Shown here: in pieces, positions 33,192-41,508 of the stretch
How the letters are laid out: each line of letters opens with the position of its first letter
Numbering within the stretch: the first letter of the stretch is position 1
DNA from: JACVRW01 sp963812415
Lineage (GTDB): Bacteria > Actinomycetota > Thermoleophilia > Solirubrobacterales > Thermoleophilaceae
Reading direction: 5' to 3'
Assembly (NCBI GenBank): GCA_963812415.1
Contig: CAWEVH010000039.1
Location: 14,974-78,973, forward strand
Length of the DNA: 64,000 bases
Position numbers and translations under genes: made by a program
The notes under the pieces: model-generated
The model's input: the letters and a program-made list of their open reading frames with translations, nothing else
Told to the model about the DNA's origin: nothing
The model's database searches: none

Positions 33192-34516
33192 GCGGCGCCT
33201 GGATCGTCGGCGGCGCGCTGCGCGACGAGCTGCTCGGCCGCCCCGTGGTGGACGTGGACATCGCCGTCGCCGGTGACCCCGCCGCCGCGGCGCGCGAGCT
33301 CGCCGCCGAGCTCCGCGGCCCGGTGTTCCGGCTCTCGGAGGCGTTCGGCGCCTGGCGCGTGATCGACCGCGCCGGGGGCCGGGTGTTCGACTTCTCGCCG
33401 CTCCAGGGGGACACGATCGAGGAGGACCTGGCGCGGCGGGACTTCTCGATCAACGCGATGGCTCGGCCGCGTGCAGGGGGAGAGCTGATCGACCCGATCG
33501 GGGGGCGGGCGGACGTCGAGTCGCGCACCCTCCGGGTGCTCGGCCCGGGCGCCTACGAGAGCGACCCCCTGCGCGCGCTGCGGCTCGCCCGCTTCGCGGC
33601 CGAGCTCGGCTTCGCGCCCGACGAGGAGACGGAGCGCCTCACGCGCGAGGTGGCGCCGCGCGTGGCCGAGGCCTCGGCGGAGCGGGTGTTCGCCGAGCTC
33701 AGGCGGCTGGTGATCGCGGACGGGGTGCTCGCGGGCCTCGAGCTCGCGGACCGCCTGGGGCTGCTGCGCTCGGTGCTGCCCGAGCTCGCCGACCTGCACA
33801 GCGTCGAGCAGAGCCATTACCACCACCTGGACGTGTACGACCACACCATCGAGGTGCTCGCGCGGCTGATCGAGCTCGACGCCGAGGCGCGTCCCGAGCT
33901 GCGCGCCGCGCTCGACGAGCCGCTGGCCGACGAGCTGACGCGCGGCCAGGCACTCCGGCTCGGCGCCCTCCTTCACGACATCGGCAAGCCGGCGACCCAC
34001 TCCGTGCGCGACGACGGTCGCGTGACGTTCATCGGCCACGACCGGCTGGGCGCCGAGATGATCCGGGCACTCTGCCGGCGCCTGCGAACGAGCGAGCGGC
34101 TGTCGGTCTTCATCCAGGGGCTCGCCCGACACCACCTCGTGCTCGGCTTCCTCGTCCACGAGCGCCCGCTCGACCGGCGGGCCGTGTTTCGCTACCTCAA
34201 GCGAACGGCGCCGGTCGAGGTCGAGGTGACGCTGCTCTCGTGCGCCGACCGGCTCGCGACCCGCGGGCGGCGGGCCGAGGAGGCGATCCCGGCGCACCTG
34301 GAGCTGGCCGGCGAGCTGATGGACGCCGCCCTGGAGTGGCGCGCGGCCGGACCGCCGCCGCCGCTCGTGCGCGGCGACGAGCTGGCGCACGCGCTCGAGC
34401 TCGAGCCGGGCCCCGAGCTCGGACGGCTGCTCGCGGAGCTCGAGGAGGCCGCCTACGCCGGGGAGGCCGCCACGCGCGACGAGGCGATCGAGCTGGCGCG
34501 TAGGCTGCGCGCATGA
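33188..34516 (+). CDS. CCA tRNA nucleotidyltransferase / poly(A) polymerase family, HD domain
   Basis: GTG 33188 overlaps the alr stop; 442 residues. The class II nucleotidyltransferase head has WIVGGALRDELLGRPVVDVD (GG...DxD), GGRVFDFSPLQG, IEEDLARRDFSINAMA and DPLRALRLARFAAELGF. The C-terminal half has an HD motif (LLHDIGKPATHS) and RHHLVLGFLVH. It probably adds or repairs the tRNA 3' CCA; HD-bearing bacterial members may also hydrolyse 2',3'-cyclic phosphates. A continuous frame from the damaged alr gene makes it look like a fusion, but that is an effect of the alr frameshift. Confidence 0.88.
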   Translation: MSGAWIVGGALRDELLGRPVVDVDIAVAGDPAAAARELAAELRGPVFRLSEAFGAWRVIDRAGGRVFDFSPLQGDTIEEDLARRDFSINAMARPRAGGELIDPIGGRADVESRTLRVLGPGAYESDPLRALRLARFAAELGFAPDEETERLTREVAPRVAEASAERVFAELRRLVIADGVLAGLELADRLGLLRSVLPELADLHSVEQSHYHHLDVYDHTIEVLARLIELDAEARPELRAALDEPLADELTRGQALRLGALLHDIGKPATHSVRDDGRVTFIGHDRLGAEMIRALCRRLRTSERLSVFIQGLARHHLVLGFLVHERPLDRRAVFRYLKRTAPVEVEVTLLSCADRLATRGRRAEEAIPAHLELAGELMDAALEWRAAGPPPPLVRGDELAHALELEPGPELGRLLAELEEAAYAGEAATRDEAIELARRLRA

Positions 34517-34917
34517 CCGACGACTGCCTCTTCTGCAAGATCGCGGCCGGGGAGCTGCCCTCGGAGATCGTCCAGGAGGACGAGCACACGATCGCCTTCA
34601 TGGACATCAACCCGTGGACGCGCGGGCACGCGCTCGTGATCCCCCGCACTCACTCGAGGAACCTCTACGAGGTGCAGGACGAGGACCTCGGCCGCGCCTC
34701 CGCCGCGGCGAAGCGCCTCGCGCTCACCATGCGCGAGCGGCTCGGCTGCGCCGGTGTGAACCTGCTCAACTGCTGCGAGCCCGCCGCCTGGCAGACGGTC
34801 TTCCACACGCACATCCACGTGATCCCGCGCTACGACGACGACCCGCTCCAGCTTCCGGTGCGGCCGCGTCAGGCCGAGGGCGAGGAGCTCGCTCAGGTGG
34901 CCGCCGAGCTGCGCTGA
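34513..34917 (+). CDS. HIT-family nucleotide hydrolase/transferase
   Basis: A 134-residue histidine triad protein. It has CLFCKIAAGELPSEIVQED at the N-terminus (zinc-type CxxC half), AFMDINPWTRGHALVIPRTH, and the triad FHTHIHVIPRY (HxHxHxx). It hydrolyses adenosine-linked phosphoramidates or acyl-AMP. ATGA overlap with the nucleotidyltransferase gene. Confidence 0.9.
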   Translation: MTDDCLFCKIAAGELPSEIVQEDEHTIAFMDINPWTRGHALVIPRTHSRNLYEVQDEDLGRASAAAKRLALTMRERLGCAGVNLLNCCEPAAWQTVFHTHIHVIPRYDDDPLQLPVRPRQAEGEELAQVAAELR

Positions 34918-35063
34918 GCCGCGAGGAGCCCTTCCGCCGCCAAGCAGTGGTAGGTTGAGCGCCGTACGAGCCGGTGAGAGCCGGCGTAGGAAGACACATG
35001 CAGGTGCCGTGGTTGGATTCGCTTGACGCAGGCCGGCCGGGCACAAGCAGGAAGGGGCATAAC

Positions 35064-35267
35064 GTGCCTACCGGAACCGTCAAGTGGTTCAACGACGAGA
35101 AGGGCTACGGCTTCATCACTCCGGACGATGGGGACCGTGACCTGTTCGTTCACTACACGGGCATCGACGGTCAGGGCTTCAAGTCGCTCGCCGAGAACTC
35201 CAAGGTCGAGTACGAGGAGGAGACGGGCGACAAGGGACCGAAGGCGGTGAACGTTCGCTCGATCTGA
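35064..35267 (+). CDS. Cold shock protein
   Basis: GTG 35064 with a GAAGGGG ribosome site gives the canonical 67-residue CspA-type domain MPTGTVKWFNDEKGYGFITP, containing RNP1 (KGYGFIT) and RNP2-like (DLFVHYTGI), ending PKAVNVRSI. It binds single-stranded RNA/DNA as a chaperone. The 145-bp leader upstream has no other gene, consistent with the long leaders of cold-shock mRNAs. infA follows after 17 bp. Confidence 0.93.
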   Translation: MPTGTVKWFNDEKGYGFITPDDGDRDLFVHYTGIDGQGFKSLAENSKVEYEEETGDKGPKAVNVRSI

Positions 35268-35284
35268 TCGAGCGACCCCCGCCG

Positions 35285-35503
35285 GTGCCCAAGGAAGAGA
35301 AGATCGAGATGGAGGGCGAGATCGTGGAGGCCCTCCCGAACACCATGTTCAAGGTCGAGCTCGACAATGGGCACGAAGTGCTCGGACACATCTCCGGCAA
35401 GATGCGGAGGCACTACATCCGCATCTTGCCTGGAGACCGGGTCAAGATCGAGCTGTCGCCGTACGACCTCGACCGCGGGCGGATCACCTACCGCTACAAG
35501 TAG
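35285..35503 (+). CDS. infA: Translation initiation factor IF-1
   Basis: A 72-residue OB-fold protein from GTG 35285: KIEMEGEIVEALPNTMFKVE, LDNGHEVLGHISGKMRRHYI and IRILPGDRVKIELSPYDLDR, a full match to IF-1. It blocks the ribosomal A site in initiation. In most actinobacteria infA sits in the ribosomal protein alpha operon; here it follows a csp gene. Confidence 0.94.
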   Translation: MPKEEKIEMEGEIVEALPNTMFKVELDNGHEVLGHISGKMRRHYIRILPGDRVKIELSPYDLDRGRITYRYK

Positions 35504-35520
35504 CCGGCGTCGTGCACAAG

Positions 35521-35539
35521 CACCCGGCTCGGCCGGGTG
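35521..35539 (+). terminator. Short GC hairpin after infA
   Basis: CACCCGGC-TCG-GCCGGGTG, an 8-bp perfect stem 17 bp after the infA stop. It is without a U-run, so its terminating strength is uncertain. Confidence 0.4.
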
Positions 35540-35599
35540 CGCAGTGAGGAGGAAGGTTTTGCGCAACTCGGCGGCGAAGGGGGTGTTTGAACCCCGGTC

Positions 35600-36295
35600 A
35601 TGAAGCAATTGCTCCTCCTCGTCTGCGCCTGCGCCGCGCTCATGCTGGCGCTCGCGGCGCCCGCGTCCGCGCGTATCGTCGAGCTCGGCGCCACCGCGAG
35701 CCAGGTGACCCCGAGCTGTCCGACCGACCCCTGCGAGGCCGCCGTGCGCGTGACCGGCTACCAGGGGCGCGCTGCCGGCGGTCCCAAGAACCCGTACTAC
35801 ATCCGGCGCGACGGCACGCTCGTGGCGTTCACGGTCACGCTTGCCGCTCCGACCCCGGAGCAGGTCCAGTTCTTCAACGACAACTTCGGCACGCCCGCCC
35901 AGGTGCGCCTCTCGGTGCTGCGGCGCGGCACCACCCGCAGGACGCGCTTGCAGCACCGGCTCGTGCAGCAGTCGGACCTGTTCCGCGTCGACCGCTACCT
36001 CGGGTCGAGCCCGACCTTCGTCCTCGACGCTCCGCTCCGGGTGAGGGAGGGCAACTGGATTGCGATCACGGTGCCCACCTGGGCCCCGATCTTCGCCAAC
36101 AACCTGACGCGTTCGGACTGGTGGCGCTCGTCCCGGCCGAGGAACAACTGCGAGACCCCGCGCAGCCTGCGCCAGTGGTCGATGCAGGAGCTGCGCGAGA
36201 TCGACGTGTTCGGTTGCACCTACAGCGGCGCGCGGCTGCTCTACACGGTCACCTACATCCCGGACAACCGGGAGACCGTGGACAGCGACGGCTAG
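35600..36295 (+). CDS. Exported hypothetical protein (231 aa)
   Basis: ATG 35600; signal peptide KQLLLLVCACAALMLALAAP with cleavage after ASA. The mature domain has paired cysteines (SCPTDPCEAAVRVTGYQG; NNCETP; FGCTYSG), ASRNP-like YYIRRDGTLVAFTVTLAAPT, and WIAITVPTWAPIFA. The pattern resembles a beta-sandwich adhesive or carbohydrate-binding domain. No family recognised. Confidence 0.68.
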   Translation: MKQLLLLVCACAALMLALAAPASARIVELGATASQVTPSCPTDPCEAAVRVTGYQGRAAGGPKNPYYIRRDGTLVAFTVTLAAPTPEQVQFFNDNFGTPAQVRLSVLRRGTTRRTRLQHRLVQQSDLFRVDRYLGSSPTFVLDAPLRVREGNWIAITVPTWAPIFANNLTRSDWWRSSRPRNNCETPRSLRQWSMQELREIDVFGCTYSGARLLYTVTYIPDNRETVDSDG

Positions 36296-36305
36296 CCGCT
36301 CCGGG

Positions 36306-36644
36306 TCAGCGCCTGATCGGGGTCGGCGTGCGCGGCGTCCGCACGCGCGCCGGCGCCGGCACCTGAGGCTCCGCGCCCCGCCTGCGGCCGGGCAGCGGCG
36401 GGTCGGAGTGGTCGCGCACCCGGCCGCGCCCAAGCTTCCAGGGACCGACCGGGAGCCGGATCCCGTCGCCGCCCGGGCCGTCCTTACCCGGGCGCGGGTC
36501 CGGACCCTCGCCTCCGCCGCCGTCGTCCCCGCGCGAATCGTCGTCGTCGTCGCGCAGCCGGAAGAACCAGATCAGCCAAATGATCAGCAGCCCGACGTCG
36601 AAAACGCGGAATCCGACCATGAAGATCCACCCTTCGGTGGTCAT
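36306..36644 (-). CDS. Single-pass membrane protein with acidic/proline-rich tail
   Basis: A 112-residue protein from ATG 36644. One helix near the N-terminus (GWIFMVGFRVFDVGLLIIWL) is followed by RLRDDDDDSRGDDGGGGEGP and a basic Pro-rich tail (PAPARVRTPRTPTPIRR). Conserved in style in related actinobacteria; function unknown. Convergent with the exported gene. Confidence 0.55.
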   Translation of the reverse strand: MTTEGWIFMVGFRVFDVGLLIIWLIWFFRLRDDDDDSRGDDGGGGEGPDPRPGKDGPGGDGIRLPVGPWKLGRGRVRDHSDPPLPGRRRGAEPQVPAPARVRTPRTPTPIRR

Positions 36645-36699
36645 CGGGTTCGATGCTACCGCGATGGCCTAAGCCGGAAAAGTGCTAGCTTGGCGCGCC

Positions 36700-37053
36700 G
36701 TGATCGACTTCGGGCTGGTCGACGAGGCCGTCGACCCCAGCACCCACGTCGTCTCGCTCCGGGGGGAGATCGATGCCAACGCCGCGCCGAAGGTGGGAAG
36801 CGGCCTCTTCGCCCTGTTCGAGGGGGGCGTGCGACGGGTGATCGTCGACCTGTCGGAGGTCACGATGATCGACTCCGCCGGCATCGGCGTGATCCTGAAC
36901 GCGCTGCGGCGGTTCCAGCCGCCCCGGGGCCGGCTCGCGCTCGTGATCTCGACGGAGCGCGTCCGGCGGCCCTTCCAGATCACTGGGCTGTCCGACCGGC
37001 TCGCGATCTTCCGGTCGCGCGAGGAGGCCCTCGGCTGCCTCGCCACGGCCTAG
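36700..37053 (+). CDS. STAS-domain anti-sigma factor antagonist-like protein
   Basis: 117 residues from GTG 36700 (an upstream GTG 36682 would add six). The STAS fold is evident: HVVSLRGEIDANAAPKVGSG, VIVDLSEVTMIDSAGIGVIL with the phosphorylatable serine in MIDSAG, and a C-terminal FQITGLSDRLAIFRSREEAL. Such proteins bind anti-sigma kinases (RsbW type) and release sigma factors when unphosphorylated. No kinase or phosphatase partner is adjacent. Confidence 0.85.
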   Translation: MIDFGLVDEAVDPSTHVVSLRGEIDANAAPKVGSGLFALFEGGVRRVIVDLSEVTMIDSAGIGVILNALRRFQPPRGRLALVISTERVRRPFQITGLSDRLAIFRSREEALGCLATA

Positions 37054-37066
37054 CACCTACCGATCG

Positions 37067-37444
37067 CTACCCGCAGGCCCCGGGGTTCTCCTCGCAGAAC
37101 TCCTCGAAGCGCTCTGCCGGGCTGCCGGGCGGCGGCGGGGTGTCGTTCTCGGGGGTGTCCGCCGGGGGCTCGGCCTCCGGCGCCGGGATCCCGCCGTCGT
37201 CGCTGCTGTCCCCGTCGCCGTCGGGGGGGAGCGTTTCGGTCCCCGGGTCCACCGGAGCCGCCGTCTCCGTCTCGGGCTGCGCGGGCGCCTCGGTCTCGGT
37301 CTCGGTACGCGGGCTGGTGAGCTTCGGCAGCTCCGGCGTGGTCTCGGCCGACTCGTCGTCGCCTCCGCAGCCGGCACCGGCCAGCGCAAACGCGATCGCC
37401 AGAAGGATTGCGGCCGGAAGCACGCGGCTCGGCCGCGTGCGCAC
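37067..37444 (-). CDS. Lipoprotein with Thr/Glu/Pro-rich region
   Basis: From GTG 37444: a lipoprotein signal (RVLPAAILLAIAFALAGAGC) with lipobox AGAGC, then a low-complexity stretch (TETETEAPAQPETETAAPVD) and a short Cys-bearing C-terminus (EEFCEENPGACG). Probably a surface lipoprotein with a flexible spacer. The start codon is uncertain since no ribosome site is seen. No family known. Confidence 0.58.
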   Translation of the reverse strand: MRTRPSRVLPAAILLAIAFALAGAGCGGDDESAETTPELPKLTSPRTETETEAPAQPETETAAPVDPGTETLPPDGDGDSSDDGGIPAPEAEPPADTPENDTPPPPGSPAERFEEFCEENPGACG

Positions 37445-37461
37445 GGGACGGATTCGGGCTT

Positions 37462-37731
37462 TCAGCGCTCGACGGCCGGAAGGCGCCGGCCGCAGTGGGG
37501 GCAGTCGTTCAGGTCCTTCTGAACGAGCTGCTCGAGCGAACATCCGCACAGCCGCAGATTCTCCACCGAATACGGGAGGTTGCTCGGCGAGGGCGCGAGC
37601 GGGAGCAGGGCTCCGACCACCCTCAGCTCCTCGCCCGTGTCGTGGTCCACGTAGGTCACGCCCGGCTCGGCCTCCTGGATCACCTCGCGGTCGGAGCGGG
37701 CACGGAGCCGGTACTGCTGGCGGGCGGGCAT
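37462..37731 (-). CDS. Zinc-ribbon-bearing hypothetical protein (89 aa)
   Basis: From ATG 37731. It begins ARQQYRLRARSDREVIQEAE, and the C-terminus carries LRLCGCSLEQLVQKDLNDCP then HCGRRLP. The spacing C-x-C...C-x-x-C suggests a zinc ribbon. It is divergent from the glycosyltransferase gene with only 15 bp between the starts, so they share a promoter region. Confidence 0.6.
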   Translation of the reverse strand: MPARQQYRLRARSDREVIQEAEPGVTYVDHDTGEELRVVGALLPLAPSPSNLPYSVENLRLCGCSLEQLVQKDLNDCPHCGRRLPAVER

Positions 37732-37746
37732 GAGGCGGGAGAATAG

Positions 37747-39189
37747 ATGAGAGTCCTGATCTTCCACGGCTACCTGCTGCGCGGGACGGGGAGCAACATC
37801 TACAACGCGTCCCTGGCCGAGGCCCTGGCCCGTATGGGCCACGAGGTGCACATCCTCTGCCAGGACCCCGACTGGGAGCCGCCGCCCGGCGTGACCGTCC
37901 ACATCCCGGACATCGGCCGCGTGCTGCCCGTCTACGTGGCCGACACCTACGACCGTTTCGACGCCAAGCCCTACCCGACCCTGACCGACGCCGAGCTCCA
38001 GCACTACATCGACGCCAACGTCGATGCCGTGCGCGCGGTCCCGACACCCGACGTCGCGCTCGCCAACCACCTGATCATGGGGCCGGCCATCCTCGCCCGT
38101 GCGCTGAAGGACAGGGCGCCGTACGCGGTCAAGGTCCACGGAAGCGCGCTCGAGTACACGGTCCGTCCGGGCAAGGAGCGCTTCCTGCCCTACGCGCTGG
38201 AGGGGGTACGGAGCGCCGCCGGGGTGCTGGTGGGCTCGCGTCACACCGCGGAGTCGCTCTGGGAGGTGCTCGCGGAGGAGACCGGTCTGAAGGCGGAAAC
38301 GCGGCTCTGCCCGCCCGGCGTCGACATCCACGAGTTCCGCCCCGGCCGGGCCGACCTCGACGGGCTCGCGGCCCGGCTCGAGGCCGGTGCAGCCGCCGAG
38401 TGGGGCGGCGAGGCGGGCGCGGCGGAGTCGCTGCGGTCGCTGGACCCGGGGCACGACCGCATCGTCAGCTACGTCGGCAAGCTGATCGTGTCGAAGGGCC
38501 TCGACCTGCTGTTCGCGGCCTGGCCGCTCGTGGTGTCCGAGGTCCGAGAAGCGCGCCTGCTGGTGATCGGCTTCGGGACCTACCGCGAGCCGCTGGGGCG
38601 CTTCCAGGACGCTCTGGCGCGGGCCGACCTCGACGCCCTGCACGAGATCGCCGCGCGCGGGCGCGAGCTCGAGGGCGGTCCACCCGGTCCGCTCCGCCAC
38701 CTGCAGTCGTTCCTGTCCCGCGTCGACGAGCGCTGGCTCGCGGCGGCGCCGGTTGCCGCCCAGGGGATCCACTTCACCGGCAGGCTCGAACACGACGACC
38801 TGCCGGCCGTGCTGCCGGCCTGCGAGGCCCAGGTGATGCCCTCCACCTTCCCCGAGGCCTTCGGCATGGTGGCGGCCGAGGCGGCGGCCTGCGGGGCGCT
38901 GCCGCTCTCGGCGAACCACTCGGGGATGGCCGAGGTCACCGCCACGCTGGCGCCCGCGGTGCCGGAGGAGCTGCGGCCGCTGCTCAGCTTCGACGTGGGG
39001 CCGGATTCGGTCGAGCAGATCGCCGCCAAGCTCGTGGCGTGGCTCACGCTCGACCCCGCTGAGCGGGAATCCGCCAAGTCCGCTCTGGCCGCTGAGGCGG
39101 CCCGCCGCTACTCGTGGGAAAGCGTGGCCGAGGGGGTGATCTCGGCCGCCCTCGGGAAGCTCGATCGGCTTCCCCATCCCGCCCCCTGA
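37747..39189 (+). CDS. GT4-family (GT-B fold) glycosyltransferase
   Basis: A 480-residue glycosyltransferase. N-terminal domain: FHGYLLRGTGSNIYNASLAE with the glycine loop, and LAEALARMGHEVHILCQDPD. C-terminal domain: IVSYVGKLIVSKGLDLLFAA, the nucleotide-sugar EX7E region VMPSTFPEAFGMVAAEAAAC, and ANHSGMAEV. No membrane segment. It likely transfers a sugar from a nucleotide donor onto a cell envelope acceptor; the donor is unknown. Confidence 0.87.
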   Translation: MRVLIFHGYLLRGTGSNIYNASLAEALARMGHEVHILCQDPDWEPPPGVTVHIPDIGRVLPVYVADTYDRFDAKPYPTLTDAELQHYIDANVDAVRAVPTPDVALANHLIMGPAILARALKDRAPYAVKVHGSALEYTVRPGKERFLPYALEGVRSAAGVLVGSRHTAESLWEVLAEETGLKAETRLCPPGVDIHEFRPGRADLDGLAARLEAGAAAEWGGEAGAAESLRSLDPGHDRIVSYVGKLIVSKGLDLLFAAWPLVVSEVREARLLVIGFGTYREPLGRFQDALARADLDALHEIAARGRELEGGPPGPLRHLQSFLSRVDERWLAAAPVAAQGIHFTGRLEHDDLPAVLPACEAQVMPSTFPEAFGMVAAEAAACGALPLSANHSGMAEVTATLAPAVPEELRPLLSFDVGPDSVEQIAAKLVAWLTLDPAERESAKSALAAEAARRYSWESVAEGVISAALGKLDRLPHPAP

Positions 39190-39209
39190 GCGGATAGTGT
39201 TCGCGCCCG

Positions 39210-39908
39210 GTGAGCCTCGCCCGTCACACCGTGAAGCCCATCCTGGCCGCTGTCGTCGTCGCCCTGGTCGCGCTCGCCGCGAGCGCCTGCGGGCGCGACG
39301 AGCCCGACCTCTCGAACGGCAAGGCGCAGTTCGTCCAGACCTGCGGCTCGTGCCACGCGCTGAACCGGGCGGGCACCCAGGGCGTCCAGGGTCCCGACCT
39401 CGACGCCGCCTTCCAGGCCGCGCTGGCGAGCGGAATGGATCGGGAGACGGTCGAGGGCATCGTCCACAAGCAGATCGGGGCCCCGCGCAAGAACAGCATC
39501 ATGATGCCCGACCTCGTCAAGGGTGACGATGCCCGCGACGTGGCGGCCTACGTGGCCTTCGCCACGACCAAGCGCGGCCAGGACCAGGGCGCGCTCGCCC
39601 AGGCGGGGCTCGAGGGCGCCACGAGCGGCGAGCAGATCTTCACCGCGGCGGGCTGCGCCGGCTGCCACACCTTCGGCCCGGCGGGCTCGAACGGCAACAT
39701 CGGCCCGAGCCTCGACGAGCTGGCCGACGCCGCCGGAGATCGCGAGCCCGGCACGTCCGCCGAGGACTACGTGCGCGAGTCGATCGTCGACCCGGGTGCC
39801 GTCGTCGCGGAGGGCTTCGGCAACAACATGCCCGCCTTCGAGGGCAAGCTGGACGACAAGCAGCTTCAGGCGCTCGTCGACTACCTGCTGCAGAACGGCG
39901 GAGGCTGA
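39210..39908 (+). CDS. Diheme c-type cytochrome, lipoprotein-like
   Basis: From GTG 39210; 232 residues. The signal segment AAVVVALVALAASAC ends in a lipobox, so it is likely lipid-anchored. Two cytochrome c domains carry heme motifs CGSCH (about residue 45) and CAGCH (about 148) with distal Met candidates in NSIMMPDLV and NNMPAFEG. It probably feeds electrons to the caa3 oxidase encoded nearby. Similar to membrane-anchored cytochrome c/c6-like carriers of actinobacteria. Confidence 0.86.
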   Translation: MSLARHTVKPILAAVVVALVALAASACGRDEPDLSNGKAQFVQTCGSCHALNRAGTQGVQGPDLDAAFQAALASGMDRETVEGIVHKQIGAPRKNSIMMPDLVKGDDARDVAAYVAFATTKRGQDQGALAQAGLEGATSGEQIFTAAGCAGCHTFGPAGSNGNIGPSLDELADAAGDREPGTSAEDYVRESIVDPGAVVAEGFGNNMPAFEGKLDDKQLQALVDYLLQNGGG

Positions 39909-39961
39909 GCCCCCGAGGCAGGGCGCGCTGGCGACGGATCAGCCGCAGCCCCTCCGGCCTA

Positions 39962-40003
39962 GCGTCCTGGCTTTGGGGTCCAGTAGCCACCGAACTCAGG
40001 ACG
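39962..40003. repeat. Diverged copy of dispersed palindromic repeat (copy A)
   Basis: GCGTCCTGGCTTTG and CCGAACTCAGGACGG flank a loop. This is the same hairpin plan as in the two longer copies at 46600 and 51799, and the flanking text (GCGACGGATCAGCCGCAG at 39930) also resembles copy B. It lies between convergent genes. Confidence 0.55.
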
Positions 40004-40011
40004 GGCCGGCC

Positions 40012-40770
40012 CTAGCCCACGAGCGCCGCCAGCTCCGCCAGCAGCTCGGGCGTGGCCGCCGCCACGAGGCCGTGCGGCTCGCCCGGGAGGTCGGCGGCCG
40101 CGCCCCCGGCCTCCTCGACCAGCAGACGCCCGGCGGCCTCGTCCCAGGCGTTCAGGCCGTGCTCGTAGAAGGCGTCCACGCGGCCGGCGGCGACGTACGC
40201 GAGATCGAGGGCGGCGGCGCCCGCACGGCGGATGTCGCGGGCTCGCGGCAGCAGCTCGTGGAGCAGGTCGGCCTGGACGGCGCGGCGCTCGGGCTCGTAC
40301 GAGAAGCCGGTGGCGATCATCGCGCGCTCGAGCGTGTCGCAGCCCGAGGCGCGGATGGGGGCGCCGTTCAGGCGGGCGCCGGCTCCGCGCGCCGTGCTGA
40401 AGCACTCGTCCGTCACGGGATTCAGCACCACGCCCGCGGCGAGCCCGTGCTCGTCCTCGAGCGCCACGCTCACGGCCCACGCGGGAAAGCCGTAGAGGAA
40501 GTTCACCGTGCCGTCGAGCGGGTCGACGATCCAGCGCCTGCCGCTCGCGGCCTCGCTGCGGGAGCCCTCCTCGGCGAGCAGGCCGTCGCCGGGCCGCTCG
40601 GCCGCGAGCAGCTCGCGCACGGTGCGCTCCGCCTCGCGGTCGGCGTCGGAGACCGGGTCGGTCGCCGAGGACTTGAGGTCGAGCCCCTCCGGCTCGCGGC
40701 CGTAGTAGGAGAGCAACACGGCCCCGGCGGCGCGCGCGGCTCGCTCCGCCAGCTCCAGGTCGGAGCTCAC
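40012..40770 (-). CDS. Inositol monophosphatase-family protein
   Basis: A 252-residue enzyme with the Mg sites LLAEEGSRSEAASGRRWIVDPLDGTVNFLYG (motif DPLDGT) and a C-terminal LNAWDEAAGRLLVEEAGGAA (motif WDxAAG). It hydrolyses inositol or related sugar phosphates (IMPase, or histidinol phosphatase-like). GTG 40770 overlaps the stop of the upstream 36-residue gene in the cox operon. Confidence 0.9.
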   Translation of the reverse strand: MSSDLELAERAARAAGAVLLSYYGREPEGLDLKSSATDPVSDADREAERTVRELLAAERPGDGLLAEEGSRSEAASGRRWIVDPLDGTVNFLYGFPAWAVSVALEDEHGLAAGVVLNPVTDECFSTARGAGARLNGAPIRASGCDTLERAMIATGFSYEPERRAVQADLLHELLPRARDIRRAGAAALDLAYVAAGRVDAFYEHGLNAWDEAAGRLLVEEAGGAAADLPGEPHGLVAAATPELLAELAALVG

Positions 40771-40877
40771 GCGAGCGCGCGGACGATGAACACGAGCGCG
40801 AGCAGCACCGCCACCACCACGATCACGTAGATCAGGAGGCGAAAGGCTTCCTGCTCGGAGCGGAGCGGATTCAGCAC
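40767..40877 (-). CDS. 36-residue single-TM peptide in the oxidase operon
   Basis: GTG 40877 to TGA 40767, 10 bp after coxC. It encodes VLNPLRSEQEAFRLLIYVIV followed by VVAVLLALVFIVRALA, one transmembrane helix with a short N-terminal arm. Position directly after coxC and coupling to the next gene suggest a small accessory subunit of the cytochrome oxidase, comparable to short subunit-IV-like peptides. No sequence family recognised. Confidence 0.6.
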   Translation of the reverse strand: MLNPLRSEQEAFRLLIYVIVVVAVLLALVFIVRALA

Positions 40878-40887
40878 GGCGGCCTGC

Positions 40888-41508
40888 TCAGAGCAGGTAG
40901 AGCGTCGAGTAGACGAAGATCCACATCACGTCGACGAAGTGCCAGTAGATGCCCGGCACCTCGACACCGCGGTGCTCCTTGGCCGTGAAGTGGCCGCGGA
41001 AGGCGCGGATCGTGGCGAACGTGAGCAGGCTGAGCCCGACGAACACGTGCGCGCCGTGCAGGCCCGTGAGCGAGTAGAAGATCGTGGTCTGCGCGTTCTC
41101 GGAGATCGGGAAGCCGAGGTGGACGTACTCGTTCACCTGGATCGTCAGGAAGGTCAGGCCGAGCAGCGCGGTGGTGAGCAGGCCGACGCACAGCGCGCGC
41201 CGGTTCTCGTTGCGCGCTCCCTCGAGCGCCCAGTGCATGGTGAAGCTCGAGGAGATCAGGATCGCCGTGTTCACGGCCGCGATCCCGACCGGCAGCTCGA
41301 GGCCGTCGAACGGGAACCACTCGTCCCCCGCCACGACCCGGATGAAGAAGTAGGCCGTGAAGAACGCTCCGAAGAGCATGATCTCCGAGATGATGAAAAG
41401 CAGCATCCCGAGGAACTGCGGCTCGACCCGCGAGGAGCGGTTGGCCGGTGGCGGCCCGTGATGGTCGTCGTGCGCGGCGTGGCCGGCCGTGATCGAGGCG
41501 GACTCCAT
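40888..41508 (-). CDS. ctaE: Cytochrome c oxidase subunit III
   Basis: 206 residues with five predicted helices and the subunit III signature: EPQFLGMLLFIISEIMLFGA, FFTAYFFIRVV, ILISSSFTMHWALEGARNEN, HAWHV-like GLHGAHVFVGLSLLTFATIR and VPGIYWHFVDVMWIFVYSTL. The C-terminal WHFVDVxW is diagnostic. The start overlaps the USP gene stop (1 bp). Confidence 0.93.
   Translation of the reverse strand: MESASITAGHAAHDDHHGPPPANRSSRVEPQFLGMLLFIISEIMLFGAFFTAYFFIRVVAGDEWFPFDGLELPVGIAAVNTAILISSSFTMHWALEGARNENRRALCVGLLTTALLGLTFLTIQVNEYVHLGFPISENAQTTIFYSLTGLHGAHVFVGLSLLTFATIRAFRGHFTAKEHRGVEVPGIYWHFVDVMWIFVYSTLYLL

Noticed and set aside
32144..34516. Natural fusion of alanine racemase and tRNA nucleotidyltransferase
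   Set aside because: The racemase C-terminal domain is encoded in the other frame (32850-33191), so the apparent fusion is caused by a frameshift.
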